Source: CAYWRZ01 sp964460845 (GTDB lineage Bacteria; Bacteroidota; Bacteroidia; Flavobacteriales_D; UBA2798). From it: a DNA stretch of 64,000 nt. Positions 35,658 to 44,024 of the stretch are shown here, piece by piece. The notes below the pieces were generated by a model, which saw nothing but the letters and a program-made list of their open reading frames with translations, was not told the DNA's origin and searched no databases. Both the position numbers and the translations under genes were made by a program. Every line of letters begins with the position of its first letter. The stretch's first letter is position 1. The stretch lies in the NCBI GenBank assembly GCA_964460845.1, contig CAYWRZ010000010.1:1-64000 (forward strand), given 5' to 3'.

Positions 35658-35870
35658 GTATAATCAGAATGAAACATACTCCTGATAACCAACATAAATG
35701 CCTATGATTATCAGTTAGTTATTTCCTGTGTTGAATGTGTGATTTCCATGTGTCATTCTGTTAAACATCGCAGAGAAAGAAGTAAAGGTGTGCTTTAGAA
35801 GTATTCATAAACAACCCTTTTTTGCAAAATACATAGCGTTTTGTCGTAAAAAAAATAAAAACCAAGCCTA

Positions 35871-35904
35871 TTTTGCAAAAACAGAAAAATAGTTTGTATT
35901 TTTG
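35871..35904 (+). promoter_or_regulatory. Promoter for the AAA-ATPase/RloB pair
   Basis: TTTTG (35871-35875), 21 bases, TATTTTTG (35897-35904). The -33 part is inside a TTTTGCAAAA palindrome that also occurs about 51 bases upstream (35820), a possible operator. Start codon at 35944. Confidence 0.55.
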
Positions 35905-35943
35905 AATAGATAGTAATAGTAGTAAAACCCAAATTTAACAAGG

Positions 35944-37278
35944 ATGCTTCTGCAATTTTCCATTAAAAACTTCAGAACGTTCAAAGAAAAAGCTGCTTTG
36001 AGTTTGATCGCTTCTAATTACGATACGAATACCCGAGAAGACGACAATATTTATTATCATGACAAATTCGGATTGCGTTTACTTAAAAGCGCAGTAGTAT
36101 ATGGCGCTAATGCGAGTGGTAAAAGCAAGCTTATTGAGGCATTGGCGTTTATGAAATATTTTGTAATCAATAGTTCCAAAAGCGGACAAAAGGGAGATAA
36201 AATCGATGTAGAGCCTTTTCGTCTTAGTGTGGAAACTGAAAACTTCCCCTCTGAATTTGAGGTAATTTTTGTACATGAGGAAGTTTTATTTCGTTACGGA
36301 TTTGAGGTAGATGAAAATCAGGTGATTTCCGAATGGTTATTTTACAAGCCGAAAACGAAAGAAATTGAATTGTTTTACAGAGACGGTTCTACTTTTGATA
36401 CACATGAGCGAAACTTCACAAAAGGCAGGGCTCTTATTAAAGAAGGATTTGTCAGAGACAATGCCCTTTTGGTTTCGGTGGCTGCTCAATTTAATGACAA
36501 AACAGCAATTAGTGTGATTGAATGGTTTAAAAGGCTTAAACCACTTTCAGGACTAACTGAGTCTGCTTATAGAGGATTTACAATAGATAAAACGGAAGAT
36601 CCTGATTTTAAAGCAAAAATTCTTAGCTTATTGAAAGCCGCCGACCTAGGTATTCAAGATATTAGCTTGCAAAAATTAGACATTGAGGACTTACCCAAAG
36701 AAATGCCTAAAGCCCTCAGGGAAGAAATTATAAGAGAAACGAAAGAAAATAAAGCTGAATTTATTTCGGATGTGTTAACCACACATAAGAGGTATGATTA
36801 TCAGGGAATTGCTTCCGGCACGGTAAGCTTTTCGCTTGACGAAGATGAGTCCTCAGGCACACGCAAATTTTTTGCCTTAACCGGTCCGGTTTTAGAAGTG
36901 CTTGAAAATGGCTATACGCTGGTAGTAGATGAACTCGACTCTAAATTACACCCGAACCTGGTTTGTAAAATTGTTTCTCTGTTTAATTCAAAAGAATTTA
37001 ATAAGAAAAATGCGCAGCTAATTTTCAATACGCATGATACCAATTTATTGAATTCAGGTTTATTCAGGCGTGATCAGATTTGGTTTACAGAGAAAAACAA
37101 GCAGGGAGCAGCCCGGTTATATTCTTTGGCTGATTTTAAATCTGATGAAGTCAAAAAGACAGAAGCTTTTGAACAAAACTATATTAGAGGTAAATATGGA
37201 GCCGTACCTTATTTAGGTTTTTTTGATAATCTGTATGAAATTTTGCAGAAGTATGAAAATGAAGAACAAAACAGCTGA
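35944..37278 (+). CDS. AAA family ATPase of the RloA/AbiLi type
   Basis: A 444-residue ABC/SMC-like ATPase with the OLD/RloA layout. It begins Phe-x-Ile-Lys-Asn-Phe-Arg-Thr-Phe, has Walker A Gly-Ala-Asn-Ala-Ser-Gly-Lys-Ser near residues 52-60, Walker B Leu-Val-Val-Asp-Glu-Leu-Asp (about 325-331) followed by Lys-Leu-His-Pro, and the H-loop Asn-Thr-His-Asp (about 362). It has no TOPRIM domain of its own; the partner gene supplies one. Visibly AT-rich compared with its neighbours, suggesting transfer. Likely the sensor ATPase of an abortive-infection type pair. Confidence 0.88.
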   Translation: MLLQFSIKNFRTFKEKAALSLIASNYDTNTREDDNIYYHDKFGLRLLKSAVVYGANASGKSKLIEALAFMKYFVINSSKSGQKGDKIDVEPFRLSVETENFPSEFEVIFVHEEVLFRYGFEVDENQVISEWLFYKPKTKEIELFYRDGSTFDTHERNFTKGRALIKEGFVRDNALLVSVAAQFNDKTAISVIEWFKRLKPLSGLTESAYRGFTIDKTEDPDFKAKILSLLKAADLGIQDISLQKLDIEDLPKEMPKALREEIIRETKENKAEFISDVLTTHKRYDYQGIASGTVSFSLDEDESSGTRKFFALTGPVLEVLENGYTLVVDELDSKLHPNLVCKIVSLFNSKEFNKKNAQLIFNTHDTNLLNSGLFRRDQIWFTEKNKQGAARLYSLADFKSDEVKKTEAFEQNYIRGKYGAVPYLGFFDNLYEILQKYENEEQNS

Positions 37279-37972
37279 GCAGATTGCAAATAAAAACGCA
37301 CATAGGGAACGGTTAAAATCCAAACGAAGGACTGAACCTGTATTTGAAAGAAACGCTCCTGAATTACTGGAAAAGCCAACAATTTTAATTGTTTGTGAAG
37401 GCTGTAATACAGAACCGAGTTATTTCAATCAGTTTAGATTGGCTTCTGCGATAATAAAACCTGTGGGAGAGGGGTATAATACGATTTCTCTAGTTAAGCG
37501 GGCAATTAAACTGGCTGAAGAAAAGAAATATGAACAAGTGTGGTGTGTGTTTGATGCGGATCCGAAGCCGGGAAACAGCCTTCATAACCAAAATTTTAAT
37601 AACGCAATAGAGTTAGCTACTTCAAAGGGCTTTGGTGTAGCCTATTCCAATCAGGCATTTGAATATTGGCTTATTCTTCATTTTGACGATCATCAAGGGG
37701 GGCGAATGGCCCGATCTACCTATACTGCTAAGATTAATTCGCTGTTGAGTCCTTTTAAAATAAAGTATAATGGGAAGACCGACAAGATAGTGACCGAAGA
37801 CTTATTTGAATTGCTAAACAGTATTGATGAAAAAACAGGGAAAAGAAGGGTAGAGTTAGCGATAAAAAGGGCAGAACGTAATTATAAACGATGGGATCAT
37901 AAGAATCCGTCAAAAGAAGAGTCGTCCACTACCGTGTTCCGGCTGGTGAAAGAGCTATTAAAATTTCTATAA
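37253..37972 (+). CDS. RloB family protein (TOPRIM-like effector, AbiLii type)
   Basis: A 239-residue protein overlapping the end of the ATPase gene by 26 bases. ATG 37253 (or 37259) is taken; in-frame codons upstream lie deeper in the ATPase gene. After a basic N-terminus comes Ile-Val-Cys-Glu-Gly-Cys-Asn-Thr-Glu-Pro-Ser-Tyr-Phe (about 43-55), the acidic motif of RloB/TOPRIM-like domains, then Trp-Cys-Val-Phe-Asp-Ala-Asp (Asp-x-Asp pair), Asn-Gln-Ala-Phe-Glu-Tyr-Trp-Leu. RloB proteins pair with RloA-type ATPases and, in lactococci, as AbiLi/AbiLii phage defence. Nuclease activity is inferred, not shown. Confidence 0.88.
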   Translation: MKMKNKTAEQIANKNAHRERLKSKRRTEPVFERNAPELLEKPTILIVCEGCNTEPSYFNQFRLASAIIKPVGEGYNTISLVKRAIKLAEEKKYEQVWCVFDADPKPGNSLHNQNFNNAIELATSKGFGVAYSNQAFEYWLILHFDDHQGGRMARSTYTAKINSLLSPFKIKYNGKTDKIVTEDLFELLNSIDEKTGKRRVELAIKRAERNYKRWDHKNPSKEESSTTVFRLVKELLKFL

Positions 37973-38065
37973 CCGGATAGTTAGAATAATGAAAAAATGA
38001 CTATAATTCCTCATGGCTGATAATTGAGGAAAATCCTATAATTAACACATCTAATTCATAGCCCT

Positions 38066-38524
38066 ATGCTCAAACCCGGCGATAAGCTACCCGATTTTAC
38101 GTTGAATGATCAGCACGGAAATCCGTTTCATTTGGCCGAGCGCCTGGGCACTAAGCACCTGGTCATTTATTTTTACCCTAAAAACGAGACCCCCGGCTGT
38201 ACCAAAGAGGCCTGTCTGTTTCGCGACCATTACGAAGAGTTTACCGAAAAAGGCTGCGAGGTTATCGGGATCAGCAGCGATAAGGAAAATTCGCACCGCA
38301 GCTTTGCGGAAAATCATCGGTTGCCTTTTGTATTGCTCAGCGATCCGGGGGGTAAGGTGCGGAAAAAATTCGGTGCTACCGGCTCACTTTTCGGACTTAT
38401 TCCGGGGCGCATTACCTATGTGGCTGATCGTAAGGGCATAGTGCGACACGTATTCGACTCCCTGCTTCGCCCCGAGCGGCATATTCGCGAAGCGCTGACG
38501 GCGCTCGAAAAAACCGGCGAATAA
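38066..38524 (+). CDS. bcp: Peroxiredoxin, thioredoxin-dependent (BCP/PrxQ type)
   Basis: A 152-residue thiol peroxidase. The active site Thr-Pro-Gly-Cys-Thr-Lys-Glu-Ala-Cys (about residues 44-52) has the peroxidatic Cys and, five residues later, the resolving Cys of the atypical 2-Cys PrxQ type. Arg in Phe-Gly-Ala-x-Gly region and the usual Leu-x-Asp-Pro-Gly-Gly follow. It reduces peroxides in the cytosol with thioredoxin. Preceded by 93 bases without a gene after the RloB gene. Confidence 0.95.
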   Translation: MLKPGDKLPDFTLNDQHGNPFHLAERLGTKHLVIYFYPKNETPGCTKEACLFRDHYEEFTEKGCEVIGISSDKENSHRSFAENHRLPFVLLSDPGGKVRKKFGATGSLFGLIPGRITYVADRKGIVRHVFDSLLRPERHIREALTALEKTGE

Positions 38525-38572
38525 ATTACCGCCTTGTGTGGCAGCCTTTTCGTCTTAATCCGCCGGGATGTG

Positions 38573-38580
38573 TATATTTG
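38573..38580 (+). promoter_or_regulatory. -7 box (TATATTTG) before the PfkB kinase gene
   Basis: An exact TAnnTTTG box followed by CAC, 16 bases before ATG 38597. A TTTTC at about 38547 could be the -33 element at about 20 bases. Confidence 0.5.
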
Positions 38581-38596
38581 CACAAAACCTGATTTC

Positions 38597-39526
38597 ATGA
38601 GTCTTGTCATTGTTGGAACCGTAGCCTTCGACGCTATTGAAACCCCTTTTGGAAAAACCGATAAAATCGTGGGCGGCGCTGCCACGTACATTTCACTGGC
38701 CGCTTCGTATTTCAACCGTAAAAACAAGCTGATTTCGGTTATCGGCGATGATTTTGACAAGCCCATGCTCGAAACGCTCAAATCGCGGGGCGTAGAGCTG
38801 GAAGGTTTGCAGGTTCGTGAAGGAGAGAAATCCTTTTTTTGGGCAGGCAAATACCACTACGATCTCAATTCGAGAGACACGCTCGACACGCAGCTCAACG
38901 TGCTGGCCGATTTCCAGCCGGTAGTACCGGCTTCTTATCAGGATTGCGAATTTCTGATGTTGGGTAACCTCGATCCGAGGGTGCAGATGGAGGTGATTCG
39001 CCAAATAGAAAAACGCCCCAAGCTGGTGGTGCTCGACACCATGAACTTTTGGATGGAATCGTCGATGGATCAATTGCTTGAAGTGATCAAAAAAGTGGAC
39101 GTAATTACCATCAACGACGAAGAAGCCCGTCAGCTTTCGCACGAATATTCGCTCGTGAAAGCGGCGCGTAAAATTCTTCAGCTCGGCCCCAAATATGTCG
39201 TAATTAAAAAAGGAGAACACGGTGCGTTGCTGTTCGATAAAGAGCACATGTTTTATGCCCCGGCGTTGCCTCTCGAAGAGGTGATGGATCCGACCGGAGC
39301 GGGCGATACCTTTGCCGGAGGCTTTATCGGCTTTTTGGCGCATACGCGCGACATTTCGTTCGAGAACATGAAGCGGGCCATCATTATCGGTTCGGCCCTG
39401 GCTTCGTTTACCGTCGAAAAATTCGGTACCGAGCGCCTGCTGACGCTTCAGGAAAATGAAATCGATCACCGTATTCAGTCTTTTGTCGATTTGGTGGACT
39501 TTGATATAGAGTTTATCGAAGGATAA
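38597..39526 (+). CDS. PfkB family carbohydrate/nucleoside kinase
   Basis: A 309-residue ribokinase-like kinase. Start at ATG 38597; an in-frame alternative at 38534 lies before the promoter box. Seen: Gly-Gly-Ala-Ala-Thr-Tyr-Ile-Ser near residues 24-31 (substrate side) and the PfkB signature 2 Asp-Pro-Thr-Gly-Ala-Gly-Asp-Thr-Phe-Ala-Gly-Gly near residue 235, with the catalytic Asp. It phosphorylates a sugar or nucleoside; which one is not readable. It is followed at five bases by the fatty-acid-hydroxylase-type gene. Confidence 0.92.
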   Translation: MSLVIVGTVAFDAIETPFGKTDKIVGGAATYISLAASYFNRKNKLISVIGDDFDKPMLETLKSRGVELEGLQVREGEKSFFWAGKYHYDLNSRDTLDTQLNVLADFQPVVPASYQDCEFLMLGNLDPRVQMEVIRQIEKRPKLVVLDTMNFWMESSMDQLLEVIKKVDVITINDEEARQLSHEYSLVKAARKILQLGPKYVVIKKGEHGALLFDKEHMFYAPALPLEEVMDPTGAGDTFAGGFIGFLAHTRDISFENMKRAIIIGSALASFTVEKFGTERLLTLQENEIDHRIQSFVDLVDFDIEFIEG

Positions 39527-39531
39527 GTCTC

Positions 39532-40422
39532 ATGGAAGAATTTCGCGAGTCGCTGCTGGTGTTTATCTCCACACCGGTTTACCTGGTAGTGATAGGAGCA
39601 GAGATTTTATTCAGCTATTTTCACCAGCACGGTAAGTACAGCACAAAGGGTACGTTCGAGAATTTTTACCTTATGTTATGCAACATGGGGCTCGATATCC
39701 TGTTGCGTGGCGTTTGTCTTTTTGTACTCGATTTCTTTTACCACTATCATTTTGTGAGCTGGGAGAATCCGATTCTTTACTGGCTCGTATTGCTGGTAGC
39801 GCAGGATTTTATGTTTTACCTGCTGCATTTGGTCGATCATTACTGTCGTTTTTTTTGGGCCGTACACGTCACCCATCATTCTTCCGAAGAGTTCAACCTT
39901 ACCGTAGGATTCCGTTCTTCGGTACTGCAGCCTTTATACCGTTTTGTGTATTTTATTCCTTTGTCGTTGCTCGGCTTTTCGGGTATCGACATCATGTTTG
40001 TGTATTCGGCCACACAGATTTACGGCATTATCATTCATACCCAGTATGTAGGCAAATTGGGCTGGCTCGAACATGTGTTTGCCACACCTTCCAATCACCG
40101 CGTGCATCATGGATCGAATGTGCCTTATCTCGATAAAAACATGGGCATGATCTTTATCTTTTGGGACAGGCTGTTTGGTACTTACGCCAAAGAAGAAGAA
40201 GAAGTACGATACGGCTTGACGGAAAACATTAAAAGTCACCATCCGAAAGAGGTGATTTTCCACGAGTGGAAAAGTATATGGGTCGATGTGAAAAAAGCGC
40301 CCGACCTCAAGTCGAAATTCATGTATGTATTTGGCCCTCCGGGCTGGAGTCACGACGGCAGTAGAAAAACGGCAGCGCAGCTTCGGAAAGACTGGCAAAA
40401 AAGGACGCCAGAAAATCCCTAA
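39532..40422 (+). CDS. Sterol desaturase/fatty acid hydroxylase superfamily membrane enzyme
   Basis: A 296-residue membrane diiron enzyme. Four to five helices, and the three His clusters of the superfamily: His-Leu-Val-Asp-His, His-Val-Thr-His-His and His-Arg-Val-His-His, which would bind two irons at the cytosolic face. Members hydroxylate or desaturate lipids with O2. The substrate cannot be inferred; the pairing with a PfkB kinase has no obvious shared pathway. Ends 12 bases from the converging next gene. Confidence 0.9.
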   Translation: MEEFRESLLVFISTPVYLVVIGAEILFSYFHQHGKYSTKGTFENFYLMLCNMGLDILLRGVCLFVLDFFYHYHFVSWENPILYWLVLLVAQDFMFYLLHLVDHYCRFFWAVHVTHHSSEEFNLTVGFRSSVLQPLYRFVYFIPLSLLGFSGIDIMFVYSATQIYGIIIHTQYVGKLGWLEHVFATPSNHRVHHGSNVPYLDKNMGMIFIFWDRLFGTYAKEEEEVRYGLTENIKSHHPKEVIFHEWKSIWVDVKKAPDLKSKFMYVFGPPGWSHDGSRKTAAQLRKDWQKRTPENP

Positions 40423-40434
40423 GCGTGGTTTCTT

Positions 40435-41124
40435 TTATTTCGGATATTCTATCTGCCCTTTCTTTTTCTTCTTTTTAGTGTATTTCGGATCGGGCTTATC
40501 TGATTCCGAATTTTTACGGCTGTTCAGGATTTTATCGGGAAAGATGCCGCTTTCGGGTTCGCGTTCCAATTTTTTCCGTTTTCGTTTATCGACTTTGGTT
40601 AAGGAATAGCGAAAATCTGTTCCTGACCATTCCTGTTTTTGGCGTTTTCGTTGTTCACGGTTGGGGAACAGGCGTTTTTTGCCCATGCCGGTACCGGCTT
40701 TTCCTACTTTCGATTTTCCTGTCTTGGAGAAAGGATCGCTTTGTGTCTTGCGTTCGGCTGCGCGCTGCGGCGCGGTAAAGGCGTCGCCGGTGACGGTTTT
40801 GGGGCGTGGCCTGGCAGACGATTGGAACAAATTGCCCTGTGTGTGGCCTTTCTTTTTGCCCGGGGCCGACACAAAATAATCGCCGCCCTGATTTTTCCGG
40901 TTTTTTTTTGGCGGTGCGGCAAAAGCATCTTTTCCTTGCGAAGTGCGGCGTTCCGAGGGTTTGAAACGAAAAGAAGAGGAGAGCTTGCGTTGCTTTTTGG
41001 TGGGTGTAGCTGCGGTAAATGTCGATTTTCGATCGGATGTGTTGTGCTTACGTTCGCGCTGCGCTTCTCCTGTGAAGGGGAAAAGGAAAACTCCGAGTAA
41101 AAAAGAGATTAAAAACCTCACCAT
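40435..41124 (-). CDS. Very basic low-complexity secreted protein, function unknown
   Basis: A 229-residue protein. ATG 41124 (Met-Val-Arg-Phe-Leu) begins a signal peptide ending near Gly-Glu-Ala-Gln (about residue 21). The mature protein is dominated by Lys, Arg, Ser, Pro and Gln, with repeated short units of the type Asp-x-Phe-x-x-x-Pro-x-Lys-Lys and Lys-Lys-Lys-Lys-Lys-Lys near the end; it is predicted to be disordered. No family recognised. A secreted polycation could bind DNA, polysaccharide or membrane; this is only inference. A reading-frame artefact is unlikely given the clean signal peptide. Confidence 0.6.
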   Translation of the reverse strand: MVRFLISFLLGVFLFPFTGEAQRERKHNTSDRKSTFTAATPTKKQRKLSSSFRFKPSERRTSQGKDAFAAPPKKNRKNQGGDYFVSAPGKKKGHTQGNLFQSSARPRPKTVTGDAFTAPQRAAERKTQSDPFSKTGKSKVGKAGTGMGKKRLFPNREQRKRQKQEWSGTDFRYSLTKVDKRKRKKLEREPESGIFPDKILNSRKNSESDKPDPKYTKKKKKKGQIEYPK

Positions 41125-41142
41125 CCTACAAACATACATTGA

Positions 41143-42033
41143 TTAATGACAAAAAACACATTGACAAGTTGAATCGGTGAAATGCCTGATTCCGACGATT
41201 TTGCCGTTTTTCCTATCAAACCGAGACTCAATTCTGTGTAATAAGTCTGTTTCGTTATTTTCAAAATACCTTCTCAATGCATAGCAGCATAAATCAGCAA
41301 TTTGAACGAGATTCGTAAGTTCAGAATTCACAAAAAAAGGAGTTTCTATTATATGTTCAATGCTTGTCCATAAAGTCCCATGTCGGTGAAACCGCTTCAT
41401 CAACTCGGTATGTTTTTTTGCTACGGTTTCGTTGTTGTCGTGAATTAATGTGCCAAAAAGGTGGGTGTTTTTGGTGCTCTTGCTCACAATTTTCATATAC
41501 TGTTCAAACCTTGAAACCAATTGCTCCAACGCTTGTTCATCGACGGAGCGTTTGCTTCTGGTAGGATCAAAGTGAATCTTGTTTACACATTCTGCAAATA
41601 GCCTTGCAAAAGACCACTTCCCAATTACATCCGCGAGTTCTTGAATGAAAGAAATACGTTCATGATGTGTCAGGTGAATATAGGCTTCTGTTTGTCGGTA
41701 ATTTTTTTTGGTCTGTTTGTAATGATTTTTATTAGGACTCTTTTGCAGCCGTAATAGTTCTATTTTTCTCAGTTTTTGAATCTCGTGACGTCTTTGGGTG
41801 TAGTTCATCAACTCGAAACCGGTTATTTTAGATTGTTCGAGATAAGGTCTTACAATCCATCCGGTATGAATTTCTGAATCTTGTAGTGTATATTTTTGTT
41901 TTATTTTCGAGATATTCTTCTCACAATATTTCCAACATGAAATGGGAATTGACAGGCCGGCTAAAACAAAGTGACTGGTGTTTCCCGGAATCTCAGGAGT
42001 GCCGGATTCGTCTATATAACAGAAGTACACCAC
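41143..42033 (-). CDS. DUF3800 domain-containing protein
   Basis: A 296-residue soluble protein with the DUF3800 pattern: Tyr-Ile-Asp-Glu-Ser-Gly-Thr at residues 6-12 (an RNase H-like acidic start), a His in Glu-Ile-His-Thr-Gly-Trp, and near the C-terminus Leu-Val-Gln-Ile-Ala-Asp-Leu-Cys-Cys-Tyr-Ala. The family is often found in mobile or defence regions. Strongly AT-rich and with codon use unlike its neighbours, so probably acquired. No partner gene is beside it. Confidence 0.85.
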   Translation of the reverse strand: MVYFCYIDESGTPEIPGNTSHFVLAGLSIPISCWKYCEKNISKIKQKYTLQDSEIHTGWIVRPYLEQSKITGFELMNYTQRRHEIQKLRKIELLRLQKSPNKNHYKQTKKNYRQTEAYIHLTHHERISFIQELADVIGKWSFARLFAECVNKIHFDPTRSKRSVDEQALEQLVSRFEQYMKIVSKSTKNTHLFGTLIHDNNETVAKKHTELMKRFHRHGTLWTSIEHIIETPFFVNSELTNLVQIADLCCYALRRYFENNETDLLHRIESRFDRKNGKIVGIRHFTDSTCQCVFCH

Positions 42034-42202
42034 TGGCGAAAGGACATAAAAAAAGCGACTGGTTTCAGGGATTTAATCCCGTGATAGAGACGCTTAGCGA
42101 CTCTTCCCAGACGCAGATACAAATTTACCGCGTTTCTTCGTGAAAAACAAGGGAGGAGGCAGATAATGGCGTAAAAACCAAACCTTTTTGCCGAAAAACG
42201 GC

Positions 42203-42239
42203 AGAAAAAATGCAGCTTTTTTCGGGCTGCATTTTTTCT
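42203..42239 (-). terminator. Terminator after ferritin
   Basis: A perfect 14-bp inverted repeat AGAAAAAATGCAGC / GCTGCATTTTTTCT around a nine-base loop. On the reverse strand it ends in a T run, 19 bases after the ferritin stop; it can also act on the forward strand. Confidence 0.85.
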
Positions 42240-42257
42240 AAAAAAGTTACATAGGTT

Positions 42258-42782
42258 TTACCCGTTATTCCGGATAGGACTCGAAGCCGACTGGATGCTG
42301 AGGTTTTGCACATCGCGGTCGAAGAGGTAAAGCCCGCCTTTGTCGCTGCCAATCATTTTCAGCTTGTCCATAATGTTGCGTGCAAGTGCTTCTTCTTCGA
42401 TTTGCTCGGCTACGTACCACTGCATGAAATTGTGGGTGGAATAGTCTTTTTCTTCGAGGCAGACATCCACTACATTGTTGATTTCGGCCGAAACTTTTAT
42501 TTCGTGTTCCAGCACTTGTTCGAATACGCTGGTAATGCCTTCAAAAGTTTTAGGCGGTTGTTTCAAGGCTGGGATAACGGCGCGTCCTCCGCGTTCGTTC
42601 ACATAACGCACAAGCTTGAGCATGTGCATACGTTCTTCGTCAGAGTGCTTATAGAGAAACTGGGAGGTTCCGTTGTATCCGCTGCATTCGGCCCAGGAGG
42701 CCATCGCCAGGTAAAACTGCGAGGCGAACGCTTCCATCTCGATCTGACGGTTAAGGGCTTCTTCTACTTTAGGAGTTAACAT
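42258..42782 (-). CDS. ftnA: Ferritin (non-heme)
   Basis: A 174-residue iron-storage protein. Start at ATG 42782 (Met-Leu-Thr-Pro-Lys-Val-Glu-Glu-Ala-Leu-Asn), where ferritins usually begin; an in-frame start ten codons upstream exists. Ferroxidase residues are present: Glu in Asn-Arg-Gln-Ile-Glu-Met-Glu-Ala, Glu and His in Ser-Asp-Glu-Glu-Arg-Met-His, and Glu-Gln-Ile-Glu-Glu-Glu near the end. It forms a 24-mer shell and oxidises Fe(II). Single gene. Confidence 0.95.
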   Translation of the reverse strand: MLTPKVEEALNRQIEMEAFASQFYLAMASWAECSGYNGTSQFLYKHSDEERMHMLKLVRYVNERGGRAVIPALKQPPKTFEGITSVFEQVLEHEIKVSAEINNVVDVCLEEKDYSTHNFMQWYVAEQIEEEALARNIMDKLKMIGSDKGGLYLFDRDVQNLSIQSASSPIRNNG

Positions 42783-42860
42783 ACGCGTTGAGTTTAGAAT
42801 AATACTATTCAAAGTAACGCAAATGACCCCTTTTTTCCAAAGGATAAAAGTAGGGAACGC

Positions 42861-44018
42861 TTAATACGTAATGGTGAGATAGTCCACACGGGCGTGTGGT
42901 TTCCCGTCCTTTCCGCGCGCCTGATAGCTGAAGCGGTACACCCCTGCGGGTACGAGTCTTCCTTCGCGATCGCGTCCATCCCAGCGGAAAGCGAGGTCGT
43001 TCGATTCGAAGAGCAGTTTCCCCGAGGGATCAAAGACCTGAATAAAGAATTCTCCGATGAGCGTAGTACGGCTTTCGTCGAGCATGAAATAGTCGTTCAC
43101 TCCGTCGTTGTTGGGGCTAAAGACGTTCACCGCGACGATGCTCGAAACGGCTTTGGCTTCGATGCGCAGTTGTTCGGTGGTTTTTCGCCCCTGCTCGTCG
43201 TAGGCGGTAAGCGTCACGGTATAAGTACCGGCTTGGGTAAATTCGTGCGAAGGACTGGCCTCTGCCGAGTTGTTGCCGTCGCCGAAAGACCATTCGTAGC
43301 GGGTAGCGGCCGATTGTGGGCTAAAGGTTACCCGGAAGGGAACCGGGCCTTCCGTTTCGGAAGCGAGAATACGTACCGACAGGGCACTTTCTTCAGCCAC
43401 CGGAGTGGCGGTAGAAGGCTGTACGGGTGCTGTCAGCGCTTGCCTGCTGCTGCCAGAGGTGCCAGCCGGAACATCTTCGACAGAAGAGGGCTGATCGGTA
43501 CTGCCTGCCGGAGTGGAACTGGTGCCATTGGCCTCGTAGGCTGCAAGGCTCCGCCCGTTCTTTCCCCAACCGGTGCCCATGGCGCCTTCGGGAACGTCGG
43601 AGTTAGGGTCTTGCTGTGGGCGGGTATTCACCGTAGAAGCAGAAGCGACAGGGGGCTGCGGGGCAGGTGTAGGAGTATTTGGCTGTATTTCGGCCTCGGC
43701 CTTTTCGGTAACCTGCGTTTCGGGAGTATTTGCCTGAGTGGGCTCAAGGGTTTGGGTGAGCGCCGGTGTTTCGGTTTTTGCCGGTTCGGGGGCAGCGACA
43801 TACCAGTAGATGCCGGCTCCGATTCCGGTAGCGGCAGTAGCGGCAATGAGAAGCGTTTTCCAGGTCGAAGCACTTGCGGCTACGGCCGAAGAACCTCCAG
43901 CGGCAGCCTGTGCACCTATTTTGGCCTGTATAGCTTCCCAGGCTCCCGGACCGGGATCGGCTTCCAGTTGGGAGAGCTTCTCACGGAATGCGTCTGATAT
44001 AGGATCTTGTGCTTTCAA
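42861..44018 (-). CDS. Putative anti-sigma factor with periplasmic PKD domain and gliding-type C-terminal domain
   Basis: A 385-residue single-span protein. The cytosolic N-terminus (1-50) has the phrase Pro-Gly-Ala-Trp-Glu-Ala-Ile-Gln-Ala-Lys-Ile, similar to Bacteroidota anti-sigma factors. A membrane helix is at about 54-75, then a Pro/Thr/Gln-rich linker (76-205), a PKD domain with Trp-Ser-Phe-Gly-Asp-Gly (about 210-290) and a C-terminal domain starting Phe-Ser-Pro-Asn-Asn-Asp-Gly-Val-Asn-Asp (about 297-385), the sequence of T9SS type B tails. It has no cleavable signal peptide. The gene follows an ECF sigma gene by six bases, so it likely controls that sigma factor. Confidence 0.75.
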   Translation of the reverse strand: MKAQDPISDAFREKLSQLEADPGPGAWEAIQAKIGAQAAAGGSSAVAASASTWKTLLIAATAATGIGAGIYWYVAAPEPAKTETPALTQTLEPTQANTPETQVTEKAEAEIQPNTPTPAPQPPVASASTVNTRPQQDPNSDVPEGAMGTGWGKNGRSLAAYEANGTSSTPAGSTDQPSSVEDVPAGTSGSSRQALTAPVQPSTATPVAEESALSVRILASETEGPVPFRVTFSPQSAATRYEWSFGDGNNSAEASPSHEFTQAGTYTVTLTAYDEQGRKTTEQLRIEAKAVSSIVAVNVFSPNNDGVNDYFMLDESRTTLIGEFFIQVFDPSGKLLFESNDLAFRWDGRDREGRLVPAGVYRFSYQARGKDGKPHARVDYLTITY

Positions 44019-44024
44019 TTTTTG

